A stretch of DNA of 64,000 nt from assembly GCF_900177715.1 (NCBI RefSeq), contig NZ_FXWG01000003.1:620001-684000 (forward strand), written 5' to 3'. This DNA is from Altererythrobacter xiamenensis. GTDB lineage: Bacteria > Pseudomonadota > Alphaproteobacteria > Sphingomonadales > Sphingomonadaceae. Made by a program: the position numbers and the translations under genes. The notes under the pieces were generated by a model. The model worked only from the letters and a program-made list of their open reading frames with translations, had not been told where the DNA came from and searched no databases. This document shows, piece by piece, positions 29,234 through 36,934 of this stretch (position 1 is its first letter; the number at the start of each line of letters is the position of its first letter).

Positions 29234-29713
29234 TCAGTTGAGCTTGTCGGGCGGCGCGACCGGAAACGGCAGCGGAGCGACAGCGATCCCTTCATCGATG
29301 AGCCCCTTGGCCTCCTCGGCGCTCGCCTGACCATGGATGGGGGTCTCGTCCGCCTCGCCATAGTGCATGGCGCGAGACTTCTCAGCGAACTTGTCGCCCA
29401 CCCAGGTGCTCTTCTCGAGCGCTTTGGCCTGAGCCTTGGCCAGAGCGGCAAGCGCCTTCTTGACCTCGGCCGGCATAGGCGTGTTCGAAACCGGATGCTG
29501 GTCGCTTTCGGCAACCTCGACAGGTGCCGCTTCGGATCGCGAGTTACCTTTGGCAGGGACTGCCGGCGCCATGGGAGCCTTCTCCACTTCGGCCGAGCCG
29601 CATTCCGGACACGCGAGCAGTCCACTCTCGCGCTGTTCGGCGAAATCGCCTGAAGAGCCGAACCAGCCTTCGAAGCGATGGCCGTGGTCACATATGAGGT
29701 CGTATACGATCAT
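29234..29713 (-). CDS. DUF1178 zinc-ribbon-like protein
   Basis: 159 aa. The N-terminus MIVYDLICDHGHRFEGWF and CPECGS near residue 35 are the hallmark of DUF1178, with Cys/His placed to bind zinc. The middle is a charged Ala/Pro/Glu linker, and the C-terminus (ALAKAQAKALEKSTWVGDKFAEKSRAMHYGE in part) is the conserved family tail. Function unknown. It follows the nitrilase gene by 26 bases on the same strand and may form part of a grxC-nitrilase-DUF1178 unit, an arrangement frequent in alphaproteobacteria. Confidence 0.88.
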   Translation of the reverse strand: MIVYDLICDHGHRFEGWFGSSGDFAEQRESGLLACPECGSAEVEKAPMAPAVPAKGNSRSEAAPVEVAESDQHPVSNTPMPAEVKKALAALAKAQAKALEKSTWVGDKFAEKSRAMHYGEADETPIHGQASAEEAKGLIDEGIAVAPLPFPVAPPDKLN

Positions 29714-29739
29714 GTCGTTCAGATAATACGCTTACATTC

Positions 29740-30573
29740 TTAACTTGAGGTCTCTGACTTAGGGATTGGACGGCGATTGGCAAGGCTCGGAACTTGCGCT
29801 CTGACCTGAGCAATCCGTTCGAGGTCGATGTCGGCAAAGCCAAGTCCCGGTCCTTCCCCGGCCATATCGAGCAGGACCTCGCCCCAAGGATCGACTACCA
29901 GGCTGTGGCCATAGGTCGAACGTCCGTCCTGATGCTCGCCGACCTGCGCTGCAGCGATCACGAAAGCGCTGGCTTCGACTGCGCGCGCTCGCAACATGAG
30001 ATGCCAATGCGCTTCGCCCGTGGGTACGGTGAAAGCGGCCGGTACGGAGATCGCATCGCAGCGGCGCTGCCCCAGTTCTTCGAACAGGGCGGGAAAGCGT
30101 ACGTCGTAGCAGACGGTGAGGCCGAGTTTTCCGATCGGCGTATCGTCGACGGTGACGACCTCTTGGCCGGGCTCATACGCGTTGCTCTCGCGCCAGCTTT
30201 CTCCGCCTGCAAGTTCGACATCGAACATATGGATCTTGTCGTACTGGACCGGGTCGCCCCCACCTGATCGGAAGTAGACCGAGCGGTTTGCCCAGCGGTT
30301 GCCGCTTCCCTTGGTCGGCATAGACCCCAAGGCGATGTCGATGCCGATATCTTGCGCGGTCTTCGCGAGTTTCTCGGCCATCTCTGCGGGCCCGCTACTC
30401 TCGATCCAGGCGGCCGCCCGTGACCGGTCGCGGTCGAGGAGGAGCGCCATTTCCGGCGTAAACAGTATATCCGCCCCGCCCTCGCGAGCGTTCTTCGCGG
30501 CGCTGACGATGGTCTCGCAGTTTGCCTCGGGATCGATACCCGAGTTCATCTGAAGCAGAGCGATGCGGGTCAC
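29740..30573 (-). CDS. Carbon-nitrogen hydrolase, Nit1/Nit2-like
   Basis: 277 aa. The nitrilase-superfamily triad is visible: E41 in FTPEMALL, K113 in YDKIHMFD, and C155 in TVCYDVRFP. Closest in pattern to Nit1/Nit2, which repair deaminated glutathione or act as omega-amidases on alpha-ketoglutaramate. The neighbouring glutaredoxin, 11 bases upstream, fits a link to glutathione metabolism; deaminated glutathione amidase is the best inference. Confidence 0.88.
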   Translation of the reverse strand: MTRIALLQMNSGIDPEANCETIVSAAKNAREGGADILFTPEMALLLDRDRSRAAAWIESSGPAEMAEKLAKTAQDIGIDIALGSMPTKGSGNRWANRSVYFRSGGGDPVQYDKIHMFDVELAGGESWRESNAYEPGQEVVTVDDTPIGKLGLTVCYDVRFPALFEELGQRRCDAISVPAAFTVPTGEAHWHLMLRARAVEASAFVIAAAQVGEHQDGRSTYGHSLVVDPWGEVLLDMAGEGPGLGFADIDLERIAQVRAQVPSLANRRPIPKSETSS

Positions 30574-30584
30574 GGCGGAACGTC

Positions 30585-30848
30585 TCAGCCTGCCAGCAAC
30601 GTGTCGAGCTTGCCATCACGTTCGAGCGCGGCAAGTTCGTCCGACCCGCCAACATAGGTGTCGCCGATGAAGATCTGCGGGACGGTGCGCGCATTGGGCG
30701 CGCGCTCCAGCATTTCCTCGCGTTTCGGCCCGCCCATGGTGATGTCGAACTCGTTGTATTCCGCCCCCTTGCTGTCGAGCAGGCTTTTCGCGCGATAGCA
30801 GAAGCCGCAGCCGAACTTTGTGTAGATGTCGATTACCGGAGTGCTCAT
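30585..30848 (-). CDS. grxC: Glutaredoxin 3 (GrxC type)
   Basis: 87 aa from ATG 30848 (MSTPVIDIYTKFGC), with AAGGGT upstream; a longer frame to 31013 crosses the hsp20 promoter and is not credible. The dithiol active site is C14-G-F-C17. TVPQIFIGD carries the cis-proline and GGSDELAALE contacts glutathione. It reduces disulfides and mixed glutathione disulfides. First gene of a minus-strand unit with the nitrilase. Confidence 0.94.
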   Translation of the reverse strand: MSTPVIDIYTKFGCGFCYRAKSLLDSKGAEYNEFDITMGGPKREEMLERAPNARTVPQIFIGDTYVGGSDELAALERDGKLDTLLAG

Positions 30849-30892
30849 TGTGGACCCTTGCCTGTTATTGCTCAGTTCGCGCAGCCGGATGT

Positions 30893-30921
30893 CTTGAAAG
30901 ACCATGGGCGCAAACCTATCT
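30893..30921 (+). promoter_or_regulatory. Candidate sigma-32 heat-shock promoter for hsp20
   Basis: CTTG (30893-30896), an 18-base spacer and CCTATCT (30915-30921) match the alphaproteobacterial RpoH pattern CTTG-N17/18-CYTATNT without mismatch. Transcription would begin near 30927, giving a leader of about 100 bases before hsp20. Confidence 0.65.
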
Positions 30922-30925
30922 TTCC

Positions 30926-31029
30926 TGCGTCGCCACTCGCCACAATCGGGAGCGGACGACGCAATTGCAGGATGCTCGATTAGCAGGTCCTGCACAGTGT
31001 TCAAATTGCTCAAGAGAGGATTTGTTTCT
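30926..31029 (+). promoter_or_regulatory. Candidate ROSE-like RNA thermometer in the hsp20 leader
   Basis: The leader can fold into a 5' hairpin (TGCGTCG at 30926-30932 with CGACGCA at 30957-30963, extended inside by CC/GG and CTC/GAG), a short central hairpin near 30983-30993, and a last hairpin that hides the ribosome-binding site. In the last one AAATT-G-CTC (31003-31011) pairs with GAG-GATTT (31016-31023) across an AAGA loop, leaving G31008 bulged opposite the AGAGGA site. TTGCT with a bulged G facing the Shine-Dalgarno is the hallmark of ROSE elements, which melt on heating. Folding was done by eye. Confidence 0.6.
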
Positions 31030-31491
31030 ATGTCACGTATCGACCTTACCCCATATCGCCGTTCGACTGTCGGTTTCGACCGCCTTTTTGACCTCCTCGA
31101 AGGTCAGGCGCGAGCCAATTCCGGCGATAACTATCCCCCTTTCAACATTGAGCGCCGCGGTGAGGATGTTTACCGCATCACGCTCGCCGTCGCCGGATTC
31201 CGCCCGCAGGATATCGACATCACTGCCCAGCAGAACCTGCTGGTGATCCAGGGCAAGAAGCGCGAAGACGATCCGACAGGCGAAATGCTGCATGTCGGCA
31301 TTGCCAACCGCGGTTTCGAACGTCGCTTCGAACTCGCAGACTATGTGCGTGTCGAAAATGCCGATCTGGCTGATGGCCTGCTCTCAGTCGACCTCGTGCG
31401 CGAAGTGCCCGAGGCGATGAAGCCGAAGAAGATCGCCGTGAATGGTATCAAGACCATTGAGAGCGAGAAGAGTGACGAGAGCGACGCCTGA
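31030..31491 (+). CDS. Small heat-shock protein, Hsp20/IbpA family
   Basis: 153 aa from ATG 31030, with AGAGGA nine bases upstream. The alpha-crystallin domain spans about 35-130 (YPPFNIERRGEDVYRITLAV, GFERRFELADYVRV) with the C-terminal anchoring motif KKIAVNG, an I-x-V variant of IXI/V. The N-terminus SRIDLTPYRRSTVGFDRLF is typical of the IbpA/HspA class. An ATP-independent holdase for unfolding proteins. Both an RpoH-type promoter and a possible RNA thermometer precede it. Confidence 0.95.
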   Translation: MSRIDLTPYRRSTVGFDRLFDLLEGQARANSGDNYPPFNIERRGEDVYRITLAVAGFRPQDIDITAQQNLLVIQGKKREDDPTGEMLHVGIANRGFERRFELADYVRVENADLADGLLSVDLVREVPEAMKPKKIAVNGIKTIESEKSDESDA

Positions 31492-31532
31492 GGCGCGCTG
31501 ATCCGCTCTACACATACCTGGCTGAAAAGCAT

Positions 31533-31558
31533 GGGGGCGAGCCGTAAGGCCCGCCCCC
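31533..31558. terminator. Strong GC hairpin downstream of hsp20
   Basis: GGGGGCG-A-GCC, loop GTAA, GGC-C-CGCCCCC: ten pairs with one A-C mismatch, 41 bases past the hsp20 stop. No U-tract follows on the plus strand, so it may act as a stabilising 3' end or Rho-assisted terminator. Confidence 0.6.
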
Positions 31559-31580
31559 GCGACCAATAAAGTCGCCTCGT

Positions 31581-31622
31581 CTGGATCTGACCGTCCGGGT
31601 CGCAGAAGACGGTCAGCCCCAG
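31581..31622. other. Long stem-loop in the hsp20-pyrG intergenic region
   Basis: A perfect 9-bp inverted repeat, CTGACCGTC (31587-31595) and GACGGTCAG (31608-31616), closes a 12-base loop and is extended outside by CTGG (31581-31584) and CCAG (31619-31622). It lies within a 355-base non-coding stretch (31492-31846) that also has the hairpins at 31533-31558 and 31694-31712. Could be a structured RNA or a 3'-UTR element; strand undetermined. Confidence 0.5.
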
Positions 31623-31693
31623 ATCGAGCTCATGCGCGGAAAACCGTTGTGAATGCCCCCCGCAATTTCAAACGGACAAATTGCTGTCCTCCC

Positions 31694-31712
31694 CCTTCAT
31701 AAAACATGAAGG
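31694..31712. other. 7-bp inverted repeat in the hsp20-pyrG intergenic region
   Basis: CCTTCAT and ATGAAGG flank AAAAC. It could be the 3' hairpin of a pyrG transcript (which ends at 31847 on the minus strand) or an operator. Between here and the pyrG stop I see no gene; a TTGTACAA palindrome lies at 31768-31775. Confidence 0.35.
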
Positions 31713-31846
31713 TCCGGCTCTTGGGGTGCGCGAAAAATGCTGATGGCGCAAGGTTTTTCTCGTCGGCTTGTACAAACACGACAGACTATTTCGCGAGAGC
31801 GTAATTTGCCCCCGTCGTGTACCTTGCGAACTGCAGCAAACCCCGG

Positions 31847-33481
31847 TCAGACCAATCGAGATTGCTCCACCGCAGCTTCGATAAATCGAGCGAACAACGG
31901 GTGCGGAGCGAACGGCTTCGACTTGAGCTCAGGGTGGAATTGCACACCGACGAACCAGGGATGGTCGGGGCGCTCGACGATTTCAGGCAGAAGCCCATCC
32001 GGCGACATGCCGGAAAAGACGAGGCCCTGCTTCTGAAGCGGTTCGATGTATTTCCCGTTGACCTCGTAGCGGTGGCGGTGACGCTCCGAAATTTCGGTCG
32101 CCCCTCCATAAATTCGCGAGACGTGACTGTTGCCCGCGAGCTTCGCGTCATAAGCGCCGAGACGCATGGTGCCGCCGAGATCGCCACCCGCTTCTCGGGT
32201 CTGCAATCCTTCTTCACTCATCCATTCGGTAATGATGCCGACAACCGGTTCGCTGGTTTCGCCGAACTCGGTCGAGCTCGCCGTCTCGAAACCCGCTGCG
32301 CGCGCGCCTTCGATGCAGGCCATCTGCATGCCCAGGCAAATCCCGAAAAAAGGCACCTTGCGCTCGCGTGCGAAGCGGACGCTGGCGATCTTGCCCTCGC
32401 TACCGCGCTCGCCGAAGCCCCCGGGCACAAGGATACCATGTAACGGTTCGAGCTTCGCAGCGATATCGGCATCATCGCCTTCGAACACCTCGGCATCGAT
32501 CCAGCGGATGTTGACCTTGACGCGGTTGGCGAGGCCACCGTGCACCAGCGCCTCGTTCAATGACTTATAGGCATCGGGCAGGCCGACATACTTGCCGACG
32601 ACGCCGATGGTCACTTCGCCTTCGGGGTGGAAGTAGCGGTCGGTGACGTCTTCCCAGGCAGAAAGATCGGGCGCGGGCGCATCATTTATCCCGAAGGCGC
32701 GCAGGACTTCGGTATCGAGACCTTCGTCGTGATACTGCTGCGGCACCGAGTAGATCGAAGGTGCGTCGAGCGCGGGAATGACCGATTCCGCGCGCACGTT
32801 GCAGAACTGCGCAATCTTGCGGCGCTCGCTGTCCGGGATGGGATGCTCTGCACGGCAAAGCAGCACGTCGGGCTTGATGCCGAGGCTCGCCAGTTCGCGG
32901 ACCGAGTGCTGGGTCGGCTTGGTCTTCAACTCGCCTGCTGCCGCGATGTAGGGCACAAGCGTGACGTGGACCGAAACCGTCTGATCGGGCTCGAGCTCGT
33001 TTCGCAGCTGGCGGATCGCTTCCATGAACGGGAGCGATTCAATGTCGCCCACGGTACCGCCGATCTCGCACAGGATGAAATCGTGATCGTCCTGATCGTC
33101 GAGCGCGAAGGCCTTGATCGCGTCAGTGACGTGCGGGATCACCTGCACCGTCGCGCCGAGATAATCGCCGCGACGCTCCTTCGCGATAATATCGCGATAG
33201 ACGCGGCCCGAGGTTATGTTGTCGCTCTGGCGCGCTGAAACACCCGTGAAGCGTTCGTAGTGCCCCAGGTCGAGGTCGGTCTCGGCCCCGTCGTCGGTCA
33301 CATAGACCTCGCCGTGCTGATAGGGGCTCATCGTCCCTGGATCGACGTTGAGATAGGGATCGAACTTGCGAATCCGGACCTTGTAGCCACGCGCCTGCAA
33401 GAGCGCCGCGAGGCTAGCTGCCATAAGACCTTTACCGAGCGAGGAGACCACGCCGCCGGTGATGAAAATATACCGCGCCAT
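31847..33481 (-). CDS. pyrG: CTP synthase
   Basis: 544 aa, full length. The synthase domain starts [19 protein letters not shown], the family's ATP-binding signature. The C-terminal glutamine amidotransferase domain has the nucleophile in GICLGMQ and a histidine/glutamate pair in [10 protein letters not shown]. It aminates UTP to CTP. Third gene of the tpiA-secG-pyrG run; the 94 bases before its start contain a perfect hairpin. Confidence 0.98.
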   Translation of the reverse strand: MARYIFITGGVVSSLGKGLMAASLAALLQARGYKVRIRKFDPYLNVDPGTMSPYQHGEVYVTDDGAETDLDLGHYERFTGVSARQSDNITSGRVYRDIIAKERRGDYLGATVQVIPHVTDAIKAFALDDQDDHDFILCEIGGTVGDIESLPFMEAIRQLRNELEPDQTVSVHVTLVPYIAAAGELKTKPTQHSVRELASLGIKPDVLLCRAEHPIPDSERRKIAQFCNVRAESVIPALDAPSIYSVPQQYHDEGLDTEVLRAFGINDAPAPDLSAWEDVTDRYFHPEGEVTIGVVGKYVGLPDAYKSLNEALVHGGLANRVKVNIRWIDAEVFEGDDADIAAKLEPLHGILVPGGFGERGSEGKIASVRFARERKVPFFGICLGMQMACIEGARAAGFETASSTEFGETSEPVVGIITEWMSEEGLQTREAGGDLGGTMRLGAYDAKLAGNSHVSRIYGGATEISERHRHRYEVNGKYIEPLQKQGLVFSGMSPDGLLPEIVERPDHPWFVGVQFHPELKSKPFAPHPLFARFIEAAVEQSRLV

Positions 33482-33529
33482 GGGAGTCGGGCCTTAAGCG
33501 TTCAATGGGATTCGGCGCAAGCAAATTGC

Positions 33530-33550
33530 GATTGCGGGAGCGCCGCAATC
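33530..33550. other. Perfect 8-bp hairpin between secG and pyrG
   Basis: GATTGCGG and CCGCAATC enclose GAGCG. On the minus strand it sits 26 bases after the secG stop and about 50 before pyrG, followed by GCAATTTGCTTGCG rather than a U-tract. It may attenuate read-through into pyrG or stabilise the upstream mRNA. Confidence 0.45.
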
Positions 33551-33575
33551 CACAGTCACGACTGCTTGCGATGGA

Positions 33576-33956
33576 TTATTCGGTCTGGCCGGCGAGCGGA
33601 TCGTCGCTCGCAGGAGCAGGTTCGCCTGCCGGTTCTGCCGGAGCGGCCAGCGGGTCTGCCGCGCCGCCCAGCGGATCGGCCGGTGCGACATTGCGGTCGA
33701 TAGTCGAGGTAATCTCGTCCGCACCGGTGGTTTCGACGGCCACCGCAGCGAGCGCGATCGACAGCGCGACAAAGGCGACTGCCAGCCACTTGGTCGTGCG
33801 GGTAAGGAAGTCTGCCGCGCCGCGCGCACCCATCAGGCCGCCCGGGCTTCCGCCGATACCGAGGCCGCCGCCTTCCGAGCGCTGCATCAGGATGACCCCG
33901 ACAAGGGCTGCGGCGACGATCGTCTGGACCACGGTGAGAAAGATGAAGAGCGACAT
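33576..33956 (-). CDS. secG: Preprotein translocase subunit SecG
   Basis: 126 aa from ATG 33956 (MSLFIFLTVVQTIV). Two TM helices at about 2-22 and 55-75 flank the conserved cytoplasmic loop VILMQRSEGGGLGIGG and MGARGAADFLTRTT. The C-terminal tail is a low-complexity Ala/Pro/Asp stretch (about 85-126), longer than the minimal E. coli protein but usual in alphaproteobacteria. Accessory subunit of the SecYEG channel. Lies between tpiA and pyrG, a common alphaproteobacterial order. Confidence 0.94.
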   Translation of the reverse strand: MSLFIFLTVVQTIVAAALVGVILMQRSEGGGLGIGGSPGGLMGARGAADFLTRTTKWLAVAFVALSIALAAVAVETTGADEITSTIDRNVAPADPLGGAADPLAAPAEPAGEPAPASDDPLAGQTE

Positions 33957-34035
33957 ATCGATGACTTCCGGAAATAGGTTTGCGCGGCGCATTTAGGCGC
34001 CGCAGGCCATTGCGACAAGGGCGAGGCGCGCCTTA

Positions 34036-34797
34036 TCAGCCTTCGGAGGTTTCCCCGGCGGCGAGCGCAATGCCCATGAAACTGTCTGCAGTGAGGCTTG
34101 CTCCGCCCACCAGAGCCCCGCCAACTTCGTCAGCAGCGAGGATTTCGCGCGCATTGTCGGGCTTGACCGAACCACCATAAAGAATGCGGATTTCCGCCCC
34201 CTTTTCCGCACCGTAGAGCTCGACCAGCAAGGCGCGAATGGCGCGATGCATTTCCTCGATATCTGCGACCGTCGCGGTGTTTCCGGTACCGATCGCCCAG
34301 ATCGGCTCGTACGCGACCGTGAGGAGGTTGTCCGGATCCTCGATCTCGGGCAGCGAGGCACGCAACTGGTCGGTGACGAACTTCACCGCCTTGCCGGCAT
34401 CGCGCGTGCTGGCGCTTTCGCCGCAGCACATGATGACCCGCATACCGGCCTTGAGCGCGGCCTCTGCCTTGGAACGGACGAGCTCGTTGCTCTCGCCGTG
34501 GCATTCGCGCCTTTCGCTGTGTCCGAGGATCACGAACTTGGCGCCCGCATCGGCCAGCATCGGAGCGGAAATATCGCCCGTAAAGGCGCCATCCTCGCCG
34601 GGATGGCAATCCTGCGCGCCAATGCCGATCTGTTCCGCTTCACGGTGAGCGGCATGGATCAGAGTGTATGGCGGCGCGATTGCCACCTCTACTTTCATGT
34701 GGCGTTGGGCTGCACGGTCGATCGCGCGTGCTTCGGAAAGCATCGCGCGTGTCCCGTTCATTTTCCAATTTCCGACTATGTAGGGCCTGAGGGCCAT
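34036..34797 (-). CDS. tpiA: Triosephosphate isomerase
   Basis: 253 aa TIM barrel. It starts RPYIVGNWKMNG, carrying the active-site Asn and Lys. The electrophilic histidine is in LGHSERR, the catalytic glutamate in VAYEPIWAIGTG, and the phosphate-binding end is ILYGGSVKPDN with ALVGGASL. It interconverts dihydroxyacetone phosphate and glyceraldehyde 3-phosphate. Promoter-proximal gene of the tpiA-secG-pyrG unit, divergent from the foldase gene over 193 bases in which I see no further gene. Confidence 0.97.
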   Translation of the reverse strand: MALRPYIVGNWKMNGTRAMLSEARAIDRAAQRHMKVEVAIAPPYTLIHAAHREAEQIGIGAQDCHPGEDGAFTGDISAPMLADAGAKFVILGHSERRECHGESNELVRSKAEAALKAGMRVIMCCGESASTRDAGKAVKFVTDQLRASLPEIEDPDNLLTVAYEPIWAIGTGNTATVADIEEMHRAIRALLVELYGAEKGAEIRILYGGSVKPDNAREILAADEVGGALVGGASLTADSFMGIALAAGETSEG

Positions 34798-34990
34798 GCG
34801 TATTTCCTGAAATGTAAACGAATCTTGCCCTGATATAGGGCGTGGGGGGCCGCGTCCGCTAGCCGACCTTCACGATCCAGTCAAAACCGTTTGTCACCTG
34901 TTGCGGGGAGGTCGCAGGGCGGATAAAGCGCTGGACCTGTTCGGGCCATTCGCCCGCCTCTATCCACTACTTGAGTCAAGTTAGCCCCTC

Positions 34991-36925
34991 ATGATCCAGC
35001 TTTTCCGCAGATTCTTCTCTTCCAAGATCGGTCTTGGCATCACGCTCGCCTTTCTCGGGCTGATCGCGCTGGCCTTCGCCAGCATGGACGTGTCGGGCAC
35101 GGCCACGTTCGGAGGTGTATCGGGTGGCGACCGCGTGGCGGTTGTCGGCGACGAGAAAATCGGGACGGCCGATCTCAACCGCCGTGCGCAGAATGCGTTG
35201 CAAGGGATTCGTCAGGAAAACCCGACGCTCTCGATGCAGGCCTTTGTCGAACAGGGCGGTCTTGATGGCGTGCTTGAGCGAATGATCGATCGTTTTGCAA
35301 TTACAGGATATGCGGACGAGTACGGTATTCGCGCGGGCGATAATCTCGTGAATAGCGAGATCCTCCAGATCCCTGCATTCCGAGGCCCTGACGGCAGTTT
35401 CAGTCAGGAGGTCTATCAGGCGGCGTTGAACCAGCAGAGCCTGACAGACGCCATGCTGCGCGATGATCTGCGCACCTCGCTGATCGAAAGGCAGATCATG
35501 CAGAGCGCCACTGCAGGCACGGCCATCCCGACCAAGCTGGCACGCAATTACGCCGCGCTGCTGCGTGAGCGCCGCGAAGGCTCGATCGCTCTGATCCCCA
35601 GCGCTGTGTTCGCGCCCGAGGGCGATCCGAGCAACGCGCAGCTGCAGGCATTCTACGAAGAGAACCGGAGCCGCTATATCCGCCCCGAACGCCGCACCAT
35701 CCGCTATGCGAGCTTCGGCATCGGAGCGATCGATGCAAGCGTTGCCCCCACCCCGGCCGATATCGCAGCACGCTATGAGCGAGATGCAGAGCAGTATGCG
35801 GCAAAGGAAAGCCGGACGATTACGCAGTTGATCGTCCCGACCGAAGATGCAGCCAATGCCATCCGGCAGCGCGTGAGTGGCGGCGCTTCGCTGGAAGCGG
35901 TCGCTCGCGAAGCAGGGTTCAGCACCAGCTCTGTCGGTCCTGTCGAGCGTGGTGAACTGGCCGATAGCGCCAGCCCTCAGGTTGCCGCAGCGGCCTTCGC
36001 GGCTCCTCGTGGAAGCATTGCCACGCCGGCCCGCAGCGGTCTCGGCTGGCATGTTGTCCGCGTGGACGGGATCGAAAGCACGCCTGCGCAGACACTGGCC
36101 CAGGCGACGCCTTCGATCCGTGAGGCCTTGCTCGTCGAAAAGCGCAACGAAGCCCTCGCCGACCTGAGCTCGCGAGTCGAGGAGCAGATCGACGGCGGCG
36201 CCCCGCTCAGCGAAGTGGCCGAAGAACTCGGGATCGAGGTCAACACTTCGCCACCTTTGACAGCAGATGGCCGCGTCTATGGAGAGCAGGGCCGCGGAGC
36301 ACCCGAGCAATTGCAGGATGCGGTGAGCGTCGCATTCCAGATGGATGAAGGCGAACCGCAACTCGCCGAGATCGTGCGTGGCGAAACCTTCCTCATCTTC
36401 GAAGCGGCAGACATCACGCCCTCTGCAACCGCTCCACTGAACGAGATACGGGAGCAGGTGATAACGCAGTGGCGCCTTGCAGAAGGTGCGCGTCTGGCTC
36501 GCGAAGCTGCCGATCGGGTAATGGAGCGGTTGGGCGAGGATACCACCCTTGCCGCCGCCGTTCGCCAGGAAGAAGAGCGCCTTCCGCCGGTCGATTCTAT
36601 CAACCTCACCCGCGAACAGCTTGCCCAGCGTCAGCAGCGGGTGCCCGCACCGCTCGCGCTGCTCTTCAGCATGGCGCAGGGCACGGCCAAGCGCCTCGAG
36701 GCTCCGAACGATCTGGGCTGGTTCGTGGTCGATCTCGACGAGATATCGACCGATGAGGTTGCAGCGGACGATCCGATCGTTGTCGCGACGCGGCAGCAGC
36801 TCGGCGATACGCTCGCACAGGAGTATTCGTCTCAGCTGGTGGCCGCAATGCGCGAAGAACTTGGCGTCGAGAAGAACGAGAGCGCAATCGAGGCTGTCCG
36901 CAAGCAGCTGCTCGGCGAAAGCTGA
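34991..36925 (+). CDS. PpiD/SurA-like membrane-anchored peptidyl-prolyl isomerase
   Basis: 644 aa. An N-terminal signal anchor (about 14-33, GLGITLAFLGLIALAFASMD) is followed by a SurA_N-like helical chaperone region (about 50-260). A parvulin-type domain follows at about 265-365, with GGASLEAVAREAGFS and GLGWHVVRVDGIE. A second helical region forms the C-terminus. It folds proteins emerging from the Sec translocon, in the periplasm while tethered to the inner membrane. Immediately upstream of trpE (9 bases), an arrangement found in many alphaproteobacteria. Confidence 0.9.
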   Translation: MIQLFRRFFSSKIGLGITLAFLGLIALAFASMDVSGTATFGGVSGGDRVAVVGDEKIGTADLNRRAQNALQGIRQENPTLSMQAFVEQGGLDGVLERMIDRFAITGYADEYGIRAGDNLVNSEILQIPAFRGPDGSFSQEVYQAALNQQSLTDAMLRDDLRTSLIERQIMQSATAGTAIPTKLARNYAALLRERREGSIALIPSAVFAPEGDPSNAQLQAFYEENRSRYIRPERRTIRYASFGIGAIDASVAPTPADIAARYERDAEQYAAKESRTITQLIVPTEDAANAIRQRVSGGASLEAVAREAGFSTSSVGPVERGELADSASPQVAAAAFAAPRGSIATPARSGLGWHVVRVDGIESTPAQTLAQATPSIREALLVEKRNEALADLSSRVEEQIDGGAPLSEVAEELGIEVNTSPPLTADGRVYGEQGRGAPEQLQDAVSVAFQMDEGEPQLAEIVRGETFLIFEAADITPSATAPLNEIREQVITQWRLAEGARLAREAADRVMERLGEDTTLAAAVRQEEERLPPVDSINLTREQLAQRQQRVPAPLALLFSMAQGTAKRLEAPNDLGWFVVDLDEISTDEVAADDPIVVATRQQLGDTLAQEYSSQLVAAMREELGVEKNESAIEAVRKQLLGES

Positions 36926-36934
36926 CCGGAGCCG

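Noticed and set aside
31737..32036. 99-aa open frame in the hsp20-pyrG gap
   Set aside because: Runs into the antisense of pyrG and lacks a ribosome-binding site; the first part is the non-coding structured region.
34976..36361. 461-aa open frame opposite the PpiD-like gene
   Set aside because: Histidine/cysteine-rich composition typical of antisense frames; no motif.
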